A DNA stretch of 64,000 bases, taken from assembly GCA_029931535.1 (NCBI GenBank), contig JAQPZY010001501.1, positions 1,682,501 to 1,746,500 of the forward strand, given 5' to 3'. Positions 49,382 through 60,787 of the stretch are shown piece by piece. The translations under genes and the position numbers were made by a program. How positions within the stretch are numbered: the stretch's first letter is position 1; every line of letters starts with the position of its first letter. This DNA is from Margaritifera margaritifera. Lineage: Eukaryota > Mollusca > Bivalvia > Unionida > Margaritiferidae. The notes under the pieces are model-generated. The model ran no database searches. It had not been told where the DNA came from and was given only the letters and a program-made list of their open reading frames with translations.

Positions 49382-49892
49382 CAGACACTTAATATTTTAC
49401 GAAGGAGCTACTTGTGTATTATTTTTTTAAAATAAGTTTTATACATGGGTAAAGGTCGAGTTTTATCGTCGGGCCCTTTAAAACCAATCTGAATTCATAC
49501 ATAAACTAATATCTTTTCTATTTTCTATTGCAAAAATTTCCAGGAACACACAGACATGAGATAAAATCAAAATTATGGGGGGGGGGACTTTTAAAAATAT
49601 GATGCAAATTTAATCTTTCTGAAGAGCAGACCCATGTTAATACTTTTGTTCAAAACTTTATTAACACTAATCTTAAAGAGCACAATTATTGCCAGCTTTG
49701 ATCTTCCTTACTATGGCATATGACTGACAGGAGACAAGTGGCTCGTATCTGTCTTGAAAAACTGTTAAGTCCTAGGAATGAGGTGCATGCAAGTTAATAG
49801 GATATAGGCAAGGTCAAAGGGTAAAAACTTTGATGCCTTGCTATGCAATGAGCGTTTCCACATACAAATATTGCCATATGAAACCAGCCATG

Positions 49893-49895
<3 letters not shown>
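49382..49895. other. Non-coding sequence, no gene seen
   Basis: Includes a G run at about 49,577-49,585. It ends with GAAACCAGCCATGTTT at the left edge of the ATAC array. Confidence 0.6.
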
Positions 49896-49924
<29 letters not shown>

Positions 49925-51187
49925 CATACATACATACATACATACATACATACATACATACATACATACATACATACATACATACATACATACATACATA
50001 CATACATACATACATACATACATACATACATACATACATACATACATACATACATACATACATACATACATACATACATACATACATACATACATACATA
50101 CATACATACATACATACATACATACATACATACATACATACATACATACATACATACATACATACATACATACATACATACATACATACATACATACATA
50201 CATACATACATACATACATACATACATACATACATACATACATACATACATACATACATACATACATACATACATACATACATACATACATACATACATA
50301 CATACATACATACATACATACATACATACATACATACATACATACATACATACATACATACATACATACATACATACATACATACATACATACATACATA
50401 CATACATACATACATACATACATACATACATACATACATACATACATACATACATACATACATACATACATACATACATACATACATACATACATACATA
50501 CATACATACATACATACATACATACATACATACATACATACATACATACATACATACATACATACATACATACATACATACATACATACATACATACATA
50601 CATACATACATACATACATACATACATACATACATACATACATACATACATACATACATACATACATACATACATACATACATACATACATACATACATA
50701 CATACATACATACATACATACATACATACATACATACATACATACATACATACATACATACATACATACATACATACATACATACATACATACATACATA
50801 CATACATACATACATACATACATACATACATACATACATACATACATACATACATACATACATACATACATACATACATACATACATACATACATACATA
50901 CATACATACATACATACATACATACATACATACATACATACATACATACATACATACATACATACATACATACATACATACATACATACATACATACATA
51001 CATACATACATACATACATACATACATACATACATACATACATACATACATACATACATACATACATACATACATACATACATACATACATACATACATA
51101 CATACATACATACATACATACATACATACATACATACATACATACATACATACATACATACATACATACATACATACATACATACAT
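49896..51187. repeat. 1.29-kb perfect (ATAC)n array
   Basis: About 323 units with no interruption visible and sharp edges, in opposite orientation to the GTAT array at 30-32 kb. Frames of up to 527 residues across it are artefacts of the stop-free unit. Confidence 0.99.
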
Positions 51188-51947
51188 GAGAAAGCTTAAC
51201 TCTTAATATCGTGTTCAATGGCAATCCTTTCATAAAATGGATTTTAAAAAAGTCGATCAGTGAAATACCCCTTTCGACAGAGATGCCACTTCTGCAACAA
51301 AAACTGCATTTACCAAACCATTCATATAATGTTGACACCGTGCATGATGTATCAAATTTTGGAATTAGTCCAAACAAAATGAAATTATTGGCACTTTTTA
51401 AAATGCACGTTATGTCCTTTTGTGTACATATTTTAGAGTCATAAGGGAATTCCCCTCAATTATGTCATGTACATTTAATTTAGCGCTGATCTCGAAAATA
51501 ATAAATTAATACCCCTTCACGCATGCTTTACATAATTATTTATTTGGGCTCAAATTAATTCAATTTACATTGAGCTGTTTTTGACAACATAGACATAAAT
51601 CAAATAAAACATTAAACAGAATGGCGTCCAGTATAATCGATTTAGTAAGAAAAATTATTCCAAAATATATAATACATTAGTGGTTAAACAAAGTGAGATG
51701 TACACAAGACATAATTCTTTATGCTTAGTGATTTAAATATAATAATAGGACGAAAACAAGGAAAGAAACTTGCCTGTAATTTACCTATAAATTAAAACAA
51801 ATACAAAACGAATAAATGATGTGAAAGGAACACAAACAACAGTCATTTATGACCAGCATTGCGATGGCGACCAGTTTCTTCCAATAAATTTTAGGTGAAT
51901 AGTTTCATCTAATTACTGTTAATATTAAAGGTCTGTTATCTACTTAA
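51188..51947. other. Non-coding sequence, no gene seen
   Basis: AT-rich. The 77-residue plus frame at 51,211-51,444 has no recognised domain. Confidence 0.6.
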
Positions 51948-52251
51948 TTGTTTTATGACAAGCGTCGTCTTCTTTTCTTAGTTGTTTTATGACAAGCGTC
52001 GTCTTCTTTTCTTAGTTGTTTTATGACAAGCGTCGTCTTCTTTTCTTATTTGTTTTATGACAAGCGTCGTCTTCTTTTCTTAGTTGTTTTATGACAAGCA
52101 TCGTCGTCTTTTCTTCGTTGTTTTATGACAAGCGTCGTCTTCTTTTCTTCGTTGTTTTATGACAAGCGTCGTCTTCTTTTCTTAGTTGTTTTATGACAAG
52201 CGTCGTCTTCTTTTCTTAGTTGTTTATGACAAGCGTCGTCTTCTTTTCTTA
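51948..52251. repeat. 34-bp minisatellite, about 9 copies
   Basis: The unit is TTGTTTTATGACAAGCGTCG plus TCTTCTTTTCTTAG. Copies are near-identical; variants include GCATCGTCG, TTTCTTCG and one missing T near 52,222. Confidence 0.96.
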
Positions 52252-52392
52252 GTAAAATAAACATTGACATCATTTTTTTTTTCAGAAAGGTGCCCACCTT
52301 CTGCAGTATAAAAAATTTCTATTTAGTTAGGTTCAACAAATTAAAAAAAATCAATTAATATAAAATTGATGAGTGCAAAAGTTTCCTATATA

Positions 52393-53112
52393 TTAGCATA
52401 ATATTAACGCGTTTATTTTCTACAGGTTTACTTAGTTTTCATAGCATAATATTAACGGGTTTTTTTTGTACAGGTTTGCCTAGTTTTCAATATTAACGCG
52501 TTTATTTTCTACAGGTTTACTTAGTTTTCATAGCATAATATTAACGCGTTTATTTTCTGCAGGTTTACTTAGTTTTCATTACATAATATTAACGCGTTTA
52601 TTTTCTATAGGTTTACTTAGTTTTCATAGCATAATATTAACGCGTTTGTTTTCTACAGGTTTGCCTAGTTTTCCTAGCATAATATTAACGCGTTTATTTT
52701 CTACAGGTTTACCTAGTTTTCATAGCATAATATTAACGCTTTTATTTTCTACAGGTTTGCCGAGTTTTCATAGCATAATATTAACGGTTTATTTTCTACA
52801 GGTTTACCTATTTTTCATAGCATAATATTAACGTGTTTATTTTCTATAGGTTTACTTAGTTTTCATAGCATAATATTAACGCGTTTATTTTCTACAGGTT
52901 AACTTAGTTTTCATAGCATAATATTATCGCGTTTATTTTCTACAGGTTTACCTAGTTTTCATAGCATAATATTAACACGTTTATTTTCTACAGGTTTACC
53001 TAGTTTTCATAGCATAATATTAACGCGTTAGTTTTCTACAGGTTTACTTAGTTTTCATAGCATAATATTAACGCGTTTATTTTCTACAGGTTTACCTAGT
53101 TTTCATAGCATA
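52393..53112. repeat. 48-bp minisatellite, about 15 copies, with splice-acceptor-like unit
   Basis: The unit contains CATAGCATAATATTAACGCG and TTTATTTTCTACAGGTTTAC. Most copies keep TTAAC, a T-rich stretch and ACAG in the same order, resembling branch point, polypyrimidine tract and 3' splice site. Substitutions are scattered, and a few units have small deletions (for example near 52,485). Confidence 0.96.
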
Positions 53113-56100
53113 CTGGACGAAGAGAAAATTGATATCATTAGGTTTATATTTACATTTTGACTTTATCTCTTGGAAAAAAAAAAGAATGACAGACAAAAAA
53201 AAACGCATGCATGTATTTGATACATTTGATAAAATTGTAAACGAGATACAAGAATCTAAGATGAGAGAAAATGTATTCCTACTGCATGGATGCTTCCGTA
53301 AAACTTGTCTTTAGTACAAGAACCAAAATTCGAAGTGTTCAATGCTGATTGGTTTTAGAACGGTGACGAGTTCGTCTGGCCAGATCTTTTATATATTGGT
53401 AATACTGATGCTCAAGAGAATATACATCTTTATATAGAATATAAATTGGAATATATAGGAAACAGAAAACTGAGATAATATTTAGAGTAATAAAGAATTT
53501 AAAATAAGTAATATTTTTTTATGTTTCAGATAATGAAAAAACACAGTTTAGCCCTAGCGCCAATGCGTGAAGTCTGTGCTGAATTTAAGATTTAAAAAAA
53601 AAAAAGAAAAACTCATGAAAATGTATCACTTTGTTTCCGTCATGCTGTAACAGAAAAAAATGAATAAGTGGTCAACAGCTGTTTTTGTCCATTGGACCTG
53701 ATCTTATTGTAAAATCTTGATATCACTTACTGAAGGTCAATATATTGGTACGTATATGGTAATCATGCACTGTTTACAAAGCACTGATATGCTTAACTTT
53801 GAATCTAGGTACAGTGCACTTCCTACTCATCCTAATTAGGAAATTCTTCCCATATTTTATTTCCAGACTTGAGGGTTCAAGATGACCTGACATGCAAAAT
53901 AGAGTCCATGAAATGAGACGCGTATCATAGAGATATTTACAATGAAGGATATTAGTCAATGAAGCAAATTGTGCTGAGTGTTCTGGTCAAGAAATAAAAT
54001 TGCAATGATGCTCCTCGAAATATTTGTAAGAACAGCGTCGCACGTGGTCAGCAGCAAAAGACCCTGCGAAATGTAAACACGTGCTTCACATTAACGAAGA
54101 AGGCGCGTGGAAAAGTCAATCAATCCAGCCGCTATGTCGTCGTGTCAATCTATCAAAGACATTTTTAATTTATAACTGAAACCCTGACACCGTCCTGTGC
54201 GCGGTCGTGTAAATGTGGTTTGTACATTATCATTATGGCTTTTATACAAGCTCGAAAAGATGCCCGCTCGAACTATGGTCGTGTTTTCACTTTGGATATC
54301 GTGATCTAAATGTTGGTCCTTTGTCTTGACAAATCTCTGTTAAGCATATATACTAAATGTCCCATCCACATAGCCCTGCTAAAAATGGCAGAAAATTCTG
54401 TTTTCTTTCGTCTGAAAAAGGTACTGAAATTATTTGCATCCTGGGAGACATAATATGGTTTATATACTTGTAATTGTTGACTAAAATGAATCAAGTCCGC
54501 TATGAAAAAACGAAGCTTAATTGTGAGTTTGTGGCTTACAATGCTTGAAATATCACATGTAAGGTAACTTTTTTTCTCCCTTGTTTGCACTGTGCAAACT
54601 TGGTTATTTATTGCTTATTTAACTTTACTTCCGTAAGTCCCTCTGTATTATTGTCTGGCGAAGATGACGAGAATCTCAAGTGCGTTATCAACATCATACA
54701 GTGTATCACGAAAGTAGTTCCTCTGAAGAACTTTTCGTATGAACATATGCTATTACGAACCATCTAAAAAGAACCTCAGTCAGAGAAATAATAAGATAAA
54801 AAAGAAAAACCAATAAGTGTGGAGAAGTTAATAAACACAAAGTGCATGAGCAAACAAACTTTTGCGCTGTTTTCCTGGCACTATAATTATATCATGATCA
54901 GAGAGTAGGTGTTAAAAAGCCTGTTTTCACGCCCCTCTCACTCAGTTATCTCAGTGGGGAATTCAACGGTGTCAGTACCCAATATTTACCGCATAAGGTG
55001 TCAAACTTTGTTTGCAATCATCCCTACTTTCAGTGGGAGCACGCTCGGCTCTTTCCGTAAAAGATAGGAAAAAGACATCAGAAACACGACAGTAGCCGCC
55101 ATTGCATACACATGTACCTTGTTTACCAAATGATATCAGGAACATATCGCACACCATCAAAGCGTTACGGGCCACTCGAATTAGATGACTTATTCTTAGC
55201 CAAAACACTTCCAAGTTTCTTTTTTTCAAACATGAACTCGTTAGAGAACTTTCGTTTGCCGAACTTGTGGAAAAATAATTCTGTAAAGATATCATAATGC
55301 TTTTGCTATTTTGTCTTGCGTACTTTATAATGTAACTGATGAGTTATTCGCCATTTCCGGTGATTTCCCCTTCAGCGCTGTATCACTCCATGGAAGTATA
55401 TCTGAGATGGAATTTTGTAGAAAATCCACGAGGTTTTCCTACTGAGCTACTTAATGAGCTTTGTTAGTATTTGTTTTTTTCTAAAGAAAGTATAGTTTGC
55501 GGCTTTTTTTTAGGTCAGTCACATTTGTTGATCGCGTAAGCCTAATTAGCAACATGAACCTCGTTTATCTGTGAGGAGGAAACTTAGATCTGGGCTGCAA
55601 TTAATAAACTGTTTAGGATGCGACGAAGCATCATTTCATGCTGATATCAAATTGGACAGAGTCGCTCTAACTTCGAAGCAAAGAAGATTACCGTCTCAAA
55701 ACACAGCGATAAGACGACTATAAACCTCGAGCCAAGGAATGTATCTTCGAATGACTTCGAATGTATCTTCGAATGACTTCGAAACAATATTGGAGTACAC
55801 CCGCTTTAGCATGGAACATATACTCAATAATTTTACAAAAAGTGAGCTGAAACATTTATCTACCAAAGTATACACTTTTTGGCAGGCCTTTATTTGCTAT
55901 TGATATACAATGCAACCTCTTTCGTTCCTTCGTTCGTTGGATTAACGACGTGTGCGGCCGTTCGGCCATTTACGTCGAATGCAACCTCTTCGAATTATTC
56001 GCCCGAAGAACATTATGTAAATTTCAGGCTTGTGAAAAGCAAATTTTATTTCAAACTAATATAGTCTATACTCATAAACACCAAGATCCTCTGAGTTTCA

Positions 56101-56154
56101 CTCAAATATGAATACAATTTAAGAAATAACCTAGAGCGCCTTGTGTAAATAAAA
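53113..56154. other. Long non-coding stretch, no gene assigned
   Basis: A 61-residue plus frame (53,129-53,314) follows directly after the splice-like array. The minus frame 55,295-54,972 (107 residues, containing GKQGTCVCNGGYCRVSD) sits in slightly GC-richer sequence. Neither matches a family I know. A 22-bp direct duplication occurs at about 55,737-55,780. Confidence 0.5.
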
Positions 56155-56156
56155 TA

Positions 56157-56374
56157 CCGTCGGTACTCGCGTATAAGTTATATCCAAATGCAAAAAACAT
56201 AGACCCTGATCTGCCGTCGCATAATGCGACGGCAGATCAGGATCTATGTTATTTGTTCTACTGATTTGTCCTTACAAAACTGCATAGACCCAGATCTGCC
56301 AGCGCATTATGCGACTTCAGATCTGGGTCTATGCAGTTTGCAGTTGGTGTCGATTTATACGCGAGTATAGACGG
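56157..56374. mobile_element. Palindromic MITE with TA target duplication and two internal hairpins
   Basis: The ends are CCGTCGGTACTCGCGTATAA and the inverse of CCGTCTATACTCGCGTATAA (18 of 20 match), flanked by TA at 56,155-56,156 and 56,375-56,376, which fits the Tc1/mariner-type target. Inside are two near-perfect hairpins. The first (56,196-56,250) has 27-bp arms with one mismatch around a single base. The second (56,277-56,339) has about 31-bp arms with a few mismatches. They share CATAGACCC-GATCTGCC and GCGCATTATGCG-like centres. Confidence 0.85.
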
Positions 56375-56376
56375 TA

Positions 56377-57448
56377 TACTAGCATAAGACTTCAAGACAT
56401 AAGGAAAGCAACGGTAACATTATTTCTTTGAGTAATTACTTCAGGCCATTCGGAACAGGATTTTGTAATAGATTCAGTATCGTTGATTGTACCCTCATTC
56501 GAAATTAATAAAATGCGTTTACAAAGTATTAAAAGCTTAAAATATAGAACGCTATCTAAAGGTGTTTCGTGGGTGCGAACCTCTGTTTAATGGAGGACTG
56601 GTAAATGTACCCGACGTAAAAGTCTATAATTGTTACTGTTATTACTTATCTAATTAATTATCTCTCACCTAATTGATCCCAATTAGAAATAGGTATTAAA
56701 AGAAAGCAGAAGTTTCAAACAAACAACTCAGTCTTTAGGTAACAATTGCTTTAGCGACAGTCTCTGTTATCCAACGATTTTTAGTGCATTGTTGTTCGTT
56801 GGATAAAAGAGAGTAGATATCAGAGGAAGTGGCCAAGCCTATGCACTATATCCCGATATGCATTAAGTATTATTGACTTAGGTCCTAACTTCACTGAATT
56901 AAATTTTTCAGGTTAGCCTTCTTGGAAATATTGTGGTAAGAAAAAATCTAAAAAATTACTATCAATGCAGGAAGTCCAGTTTCGATCTTATTGTGAATTG
57001 GATTAAGTAGACCAATGTTTTCGTACCTGAATAACGCTTCTGTTCTTTTCTCAAGGCATCATTTGATTAAACTACCCTTATGGAATAATGTTACATCTTA
57101 TCTGAAAGTGCATCGCTGGTTTAAAAGAGGTTTCATGCCTTTGCCCGATGAAAAAGTCGGGAAAGGATGTAAAAATAATTTTAAAAGGCGACTTAATTCC
57201 CTACCGCGTGTGCCTGAGTACAATGTTTGATTTATTTGGGTGAAGGATTGAACGTGCTTATAATAGTTGTTAATTTGACAGATTTCATTGAAATGCTGAA
57301 GACCCTGATGTGTTGTAGGTTTTCAAGGTGACAGTTCCGGGATTTTATTCAGATTTACGTTAGGATATACACAAAACAGTACGTACAATATATTCATATT
57401 AACATATAAATCAGTAAAGAATCCATCCATCTATTCATGCCCCACAAC
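56377..57448. other. Non-coding sequence, no gene assigned
   Basis: A 71-residue plus frame (57,015-57,230) with LPLWNNVTSYLKVHRWFKRG and a basic tail is not recognised. The rest is AT-rich. Confidence 0.5.
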
Positions 57449-57542
57449 ACATACATACATACATACATACATACATACATACATACATACATACATACAT
57501 ACATACATACATACATACATACATACATACATACATACATAC
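57449..57542. repeat. Short perfect (ATAC)n array
   Basis: About 23 units with no interruption visible. Confidence 0.98.
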
Positions 57543-58020
57543 TGTGAGTGATAAAAATAATTGCTTACACACGTACGTTAGGAATATACGAACACGCTTA
57601 TGTGCAATCACTACATGTATATAAAAGATACCTTTATGGTCAAGTTGCCAAATAGACTGAGTGACTGGTTGATTGCTTTATATATTGATCAAGAGGGGAT
57701 AAATATGCATTCGCAGAGAAAAGGATTTTTGCCCAGAGATATTGAGCAATGTTATAAACCTCACATTTCAAACGTTAAATAGAGATATATGCTAATTCAA
57801 GGAATTTGCTACTGTGAATAACATGTAGCAAAGAATTATTGGTAATTTAAAAAAAAAACAGTTTTACCACATTTACAAGTAAGAGGAAAATGTAACCGGA
57901 CCGTTAGAAAAAACGAAAGGAAAATTTTCGTAAACGCTTTCGTATGTTATTACGACATTATGTATGCATCCATTTTGTTAAAATATATTGACAAAGTCTG
58001 GATTGAAATTTGTATTGCTA

Positions 58021-58023
<3 letters not shown>
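57543..58023. other. Non-coding sequence, no gene seen
   Basis: AT-rich; short frames only. Confidence 0.6.

Positions 58024-58086
<63 letters not shown>
58024..58086. repeat. (ATT)n trinucleotide array
   Basis: About 20 ATT units. Confidence 0.97.
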
Positions 58087-58087
<1 letters not shown>

Positions 58088-58507
58088 CGTGAATATGGTT
58101 AATCTCAAAGCCTTAATTTGGCAACTATGGAAACAATTTTAATCCAGTAGGTGTAGATTTTAATGAATCAAGAAGAAGAAGCTAAGTCCAAAAAACAAAA
58201 GGTTTAAATATTTCAAATGCGGATCCTGACATATATTATGATGTTCAATCTTATTTATAAAAGAAAAAAAAATGGTATAATACCATATATTTCAAACACT
58301 TTTCCAACAACTACAATAATTTAACAAAATGGCTTGGCCTATAGATGCCCTCTCCCCAGCACATTACATAAGAAACACGAAATACATGTGATTACAATGA
58401 TGGCTGCTTCATACTAATTCACCAGGCATAATTATATCTTGTAATGTTGCCGTATTATCATAGTGGCGATTGATTTATATTATGTAGATTTGTTCACTAT
58501 TAATGCT
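58087..58507. other. Non-coding sequence, no gene seen
   Basis: AT-rich spacer between two trinucleotide arrays. Confidence 0.6.
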
Positions 58508-58576
58508 ATCAATAATAATAATAATAATAATAACACCAACAACAATAGTAATAATAACAATAGTAATAATAACAAT

Positions 58577-58620
<44 letters not shown>

Positions 58621-58624
58621 TATC

Positions 58625-58689
<65 letters not shown>

Positions 58690-58735
58690 TAATAATAACA
58701 ATAACAATAGTAATAATAACAATATTAATATCACA
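58508..58735. repeat. (AAT)n array with AAC and AGT variants
   Basis: AAT units punctuated by AACAAT, AGTAAT and ATCAAT, most perfect in the middle (about 58,625-58,685). Confidence 0.96.
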
Positions 58736-60383
58736 GTAATGAGATAAAGGATGTGGAGGAGCAAAAGATGAAGATGATAATAAAAGTTTTATAAAAATTA
58801 AGTACACAACATAAAAACGTTAATTTCCACTGCCTATTATTGACAGGAAACTGCTTTGAATGAAATAAAGTCAAAGACAGACATCAAATACAGCATCCAG
58901 AAAGAGATATAAGTGACAGATGGATACACTATGTATAAAAGCAGACGTATAGGTAGGTAAAGTACAGCAGATAGGTCCAAGGACAGAGTATTATTTACTA
59001 CTTACAATTATACTGTATAATTCCTACTACTTGTTAAGTCCACTAGCTTGCATTTACACTTTTCGGAAATGAAAGAACAAAGTATGACACGTATAGAAGT
59101 TGTAAATTCTGTGGAACTTGAGACTTGTCCTAAGCGTTCATATACCCGCCCTAGTCATAAAATAAGGGCCATTGACGCGTCAATTTAGATGGCTGAATCA
59201 GAAGTTACAGTTGCCACAAGTCTAGACTTTGTTCTGTTAGATGTTTGTTGACTTTGATTCATGGCGAAAAGAAATATAAACCGTTCAAATCATGATGCAG
59301 AAAACAAAGAAAAACTTCATTTTAATTTCGCAAGGGACACGCGAAAAGGTTAATAAGGAACCAGAATTCCACCTATCAGAATCACAATGTGTGTGTGTGT
59401 GTGGGGGGGGGGGGGTTAATTTATTTATTTTTTTTTTTTTTGGGGGGGGGGGGTCGGGGGATCAATTTGTTCAGTTCCCACGGATGGAGTGATTTCACAA
59501 CTTTTCTTCACCTGTTCCATATCATGTAAAACACCAGCGTCTATCATTGTTCATTTATTTACATTTCAATGGCAAGCTTGTTTATGGGATACAATTTCCT
59601 TGTTCCGACTTTACTGGAATACAGTGTGCGAAAACATTCATTATCGCTAAAAAGAGTTTGGCACTGTTTATATGCATTCTGTGAATAATTAAGCCTGCAT
59701 GCACTGTTTAAAACTATAATTATGTTTAAGGAAATCGATACAAGACGACTAATCTGTACGTGTTTACGTACAAAACCCATCTGGGATGAATAATTACGTT
59801 CCATTGATATTTAGTCTCGCAAGAGTTGTCCTACATCGGAAGTGTGTATAGAAAAGTTGATATGGTCTACTGCGTCGAAGATACAGCCACATAATAAGGA
59901 CAGGCGAGTGTCAAGACACTATACAAAAAAGCCTGATTAATTAACATTTTGCTTGGAAACCGAATATTTTTAATTTTAATCGAATAATCACCTAGAAAAC
60001 TTTAACTGAGAAAAATCTCAGTAAAATAATTACATTTCATTATGCTTCGAATCTAATATCTTATTAAGTTGTGTTTACCTTATTATTATTATTTATTAGT
60101 AGTAGTAGTAGTGCTGCTATTATTATTAAATGTAAAAAAATTTTTTTGCCTCAGCCTTCCACTCGAGGGGGGGGGGGGGGGCTGCGACCATCCAAAACTC
60201 TCGGGGAGCCTTTAAAATATTGTTTGTTCACGACAACACCACATGGGCTGGTGTAAAATGCTTTTTGCCAGTTTGCCAGGTTGGTTGAGTCCCCACACAC
60301 GAAGCCGGCCCAAGCTGGGTGTTTTTATTTTAAAGAAATTTGGATAACATGTTACAATTCTTGGAGCTTGCCTACCAATAGAC
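58736..60383. other. Non-coding sequence, no gene seen
   Basis: Includes a (GT)n-G run and a T-then-G homopolymer tract at 59,387-59,460 and a G run at about 60,168-60,181. After about 60,140 the sequence becomes less AT-rich. No credible gene before 60,384. Confidence 0.6.
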
Positions 60384-60681
60384 ATGGTGTTTCATTGCAA
60401 AAACAAGCGTGCTTGGCTTGAACTAGGGAGTAAAGAGGTGTGTGGGAAAAAGTGCGTGAATGAGTATTGTGGTAAACATATGGAAGATTTTAAAAGAGGA
60501 TGTTGAGACTACCCATGCTGGAAGTGTAATACTTGAACATGGACCAATTTACAGGATATGTACTAGCTGCGTTGATCGACATGTGGTAAGAGGCATGAAG
60601 AGGTTAGATAACAGGGCAAGAAAGCATTTTAATAAAGTTTTATGTGAACTGCAAGCAAAACAAGCCCCATTTAGAGAATAG
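60384..60681 (+). pseudogene. Broken Cys/His-rich small ORF, probably Polinton-associated
   Basis: The first plus frame starts with ATG at 60,384 and reads 40 residues with KEVCGKKCVNEYCGKHM, then stops at 60,504. A second frame takes over and runs to 60,681 through YRICTSCVDRHVV and a basic helical tail with NRARKHFNKVLCELQAK. The pairs C-GKK-C, C-GK-H and C-TS-C suggest a zinc-binding fold split by a frameshift. In the shifted frame a CWKC lies between the two halves. It sits just upstream of, and on the same strand as, the family-B polymerase remnant. Small Cys-rich ORFs next to the polymerase occur in Polinton-like elements, but the assignment is from memory and the function is unknown. 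Confidence 0.5.
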
Positions 60682-60787
60682 GGTGTCAATGTAATAAGCT
60701 TAAAATAGCATTATATCTACTGTTACACGTTTGAATGAGTTGCTTCGCAGAGGGATAATATCCCAAAGTTAGTATGATGATGGTCTG

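Noticed and set aside
49794..51377. Frames up to 527 residues across the ATAC array
   Set aside because: The same artefact of a stop-free tetranucleotide array. The added end sequences show no domain.
52393..53112. CRISPR-like array of regular 48-bp repeats
   Set aside because: The whole unit repeats with no variable spacer; this is a minisatellite.
59387..59460. Regulatory G-quadruplex locus
   Set aside because: The G runs are homopolymers next to GT and T runs, with no gene nearby. Likely simple-sequence slippage.
60140..60310. A sixth hAT-type MITE around the 60.17-kb G run
   Set aside because: I found no matching inverted ends or 8-bp flanks.
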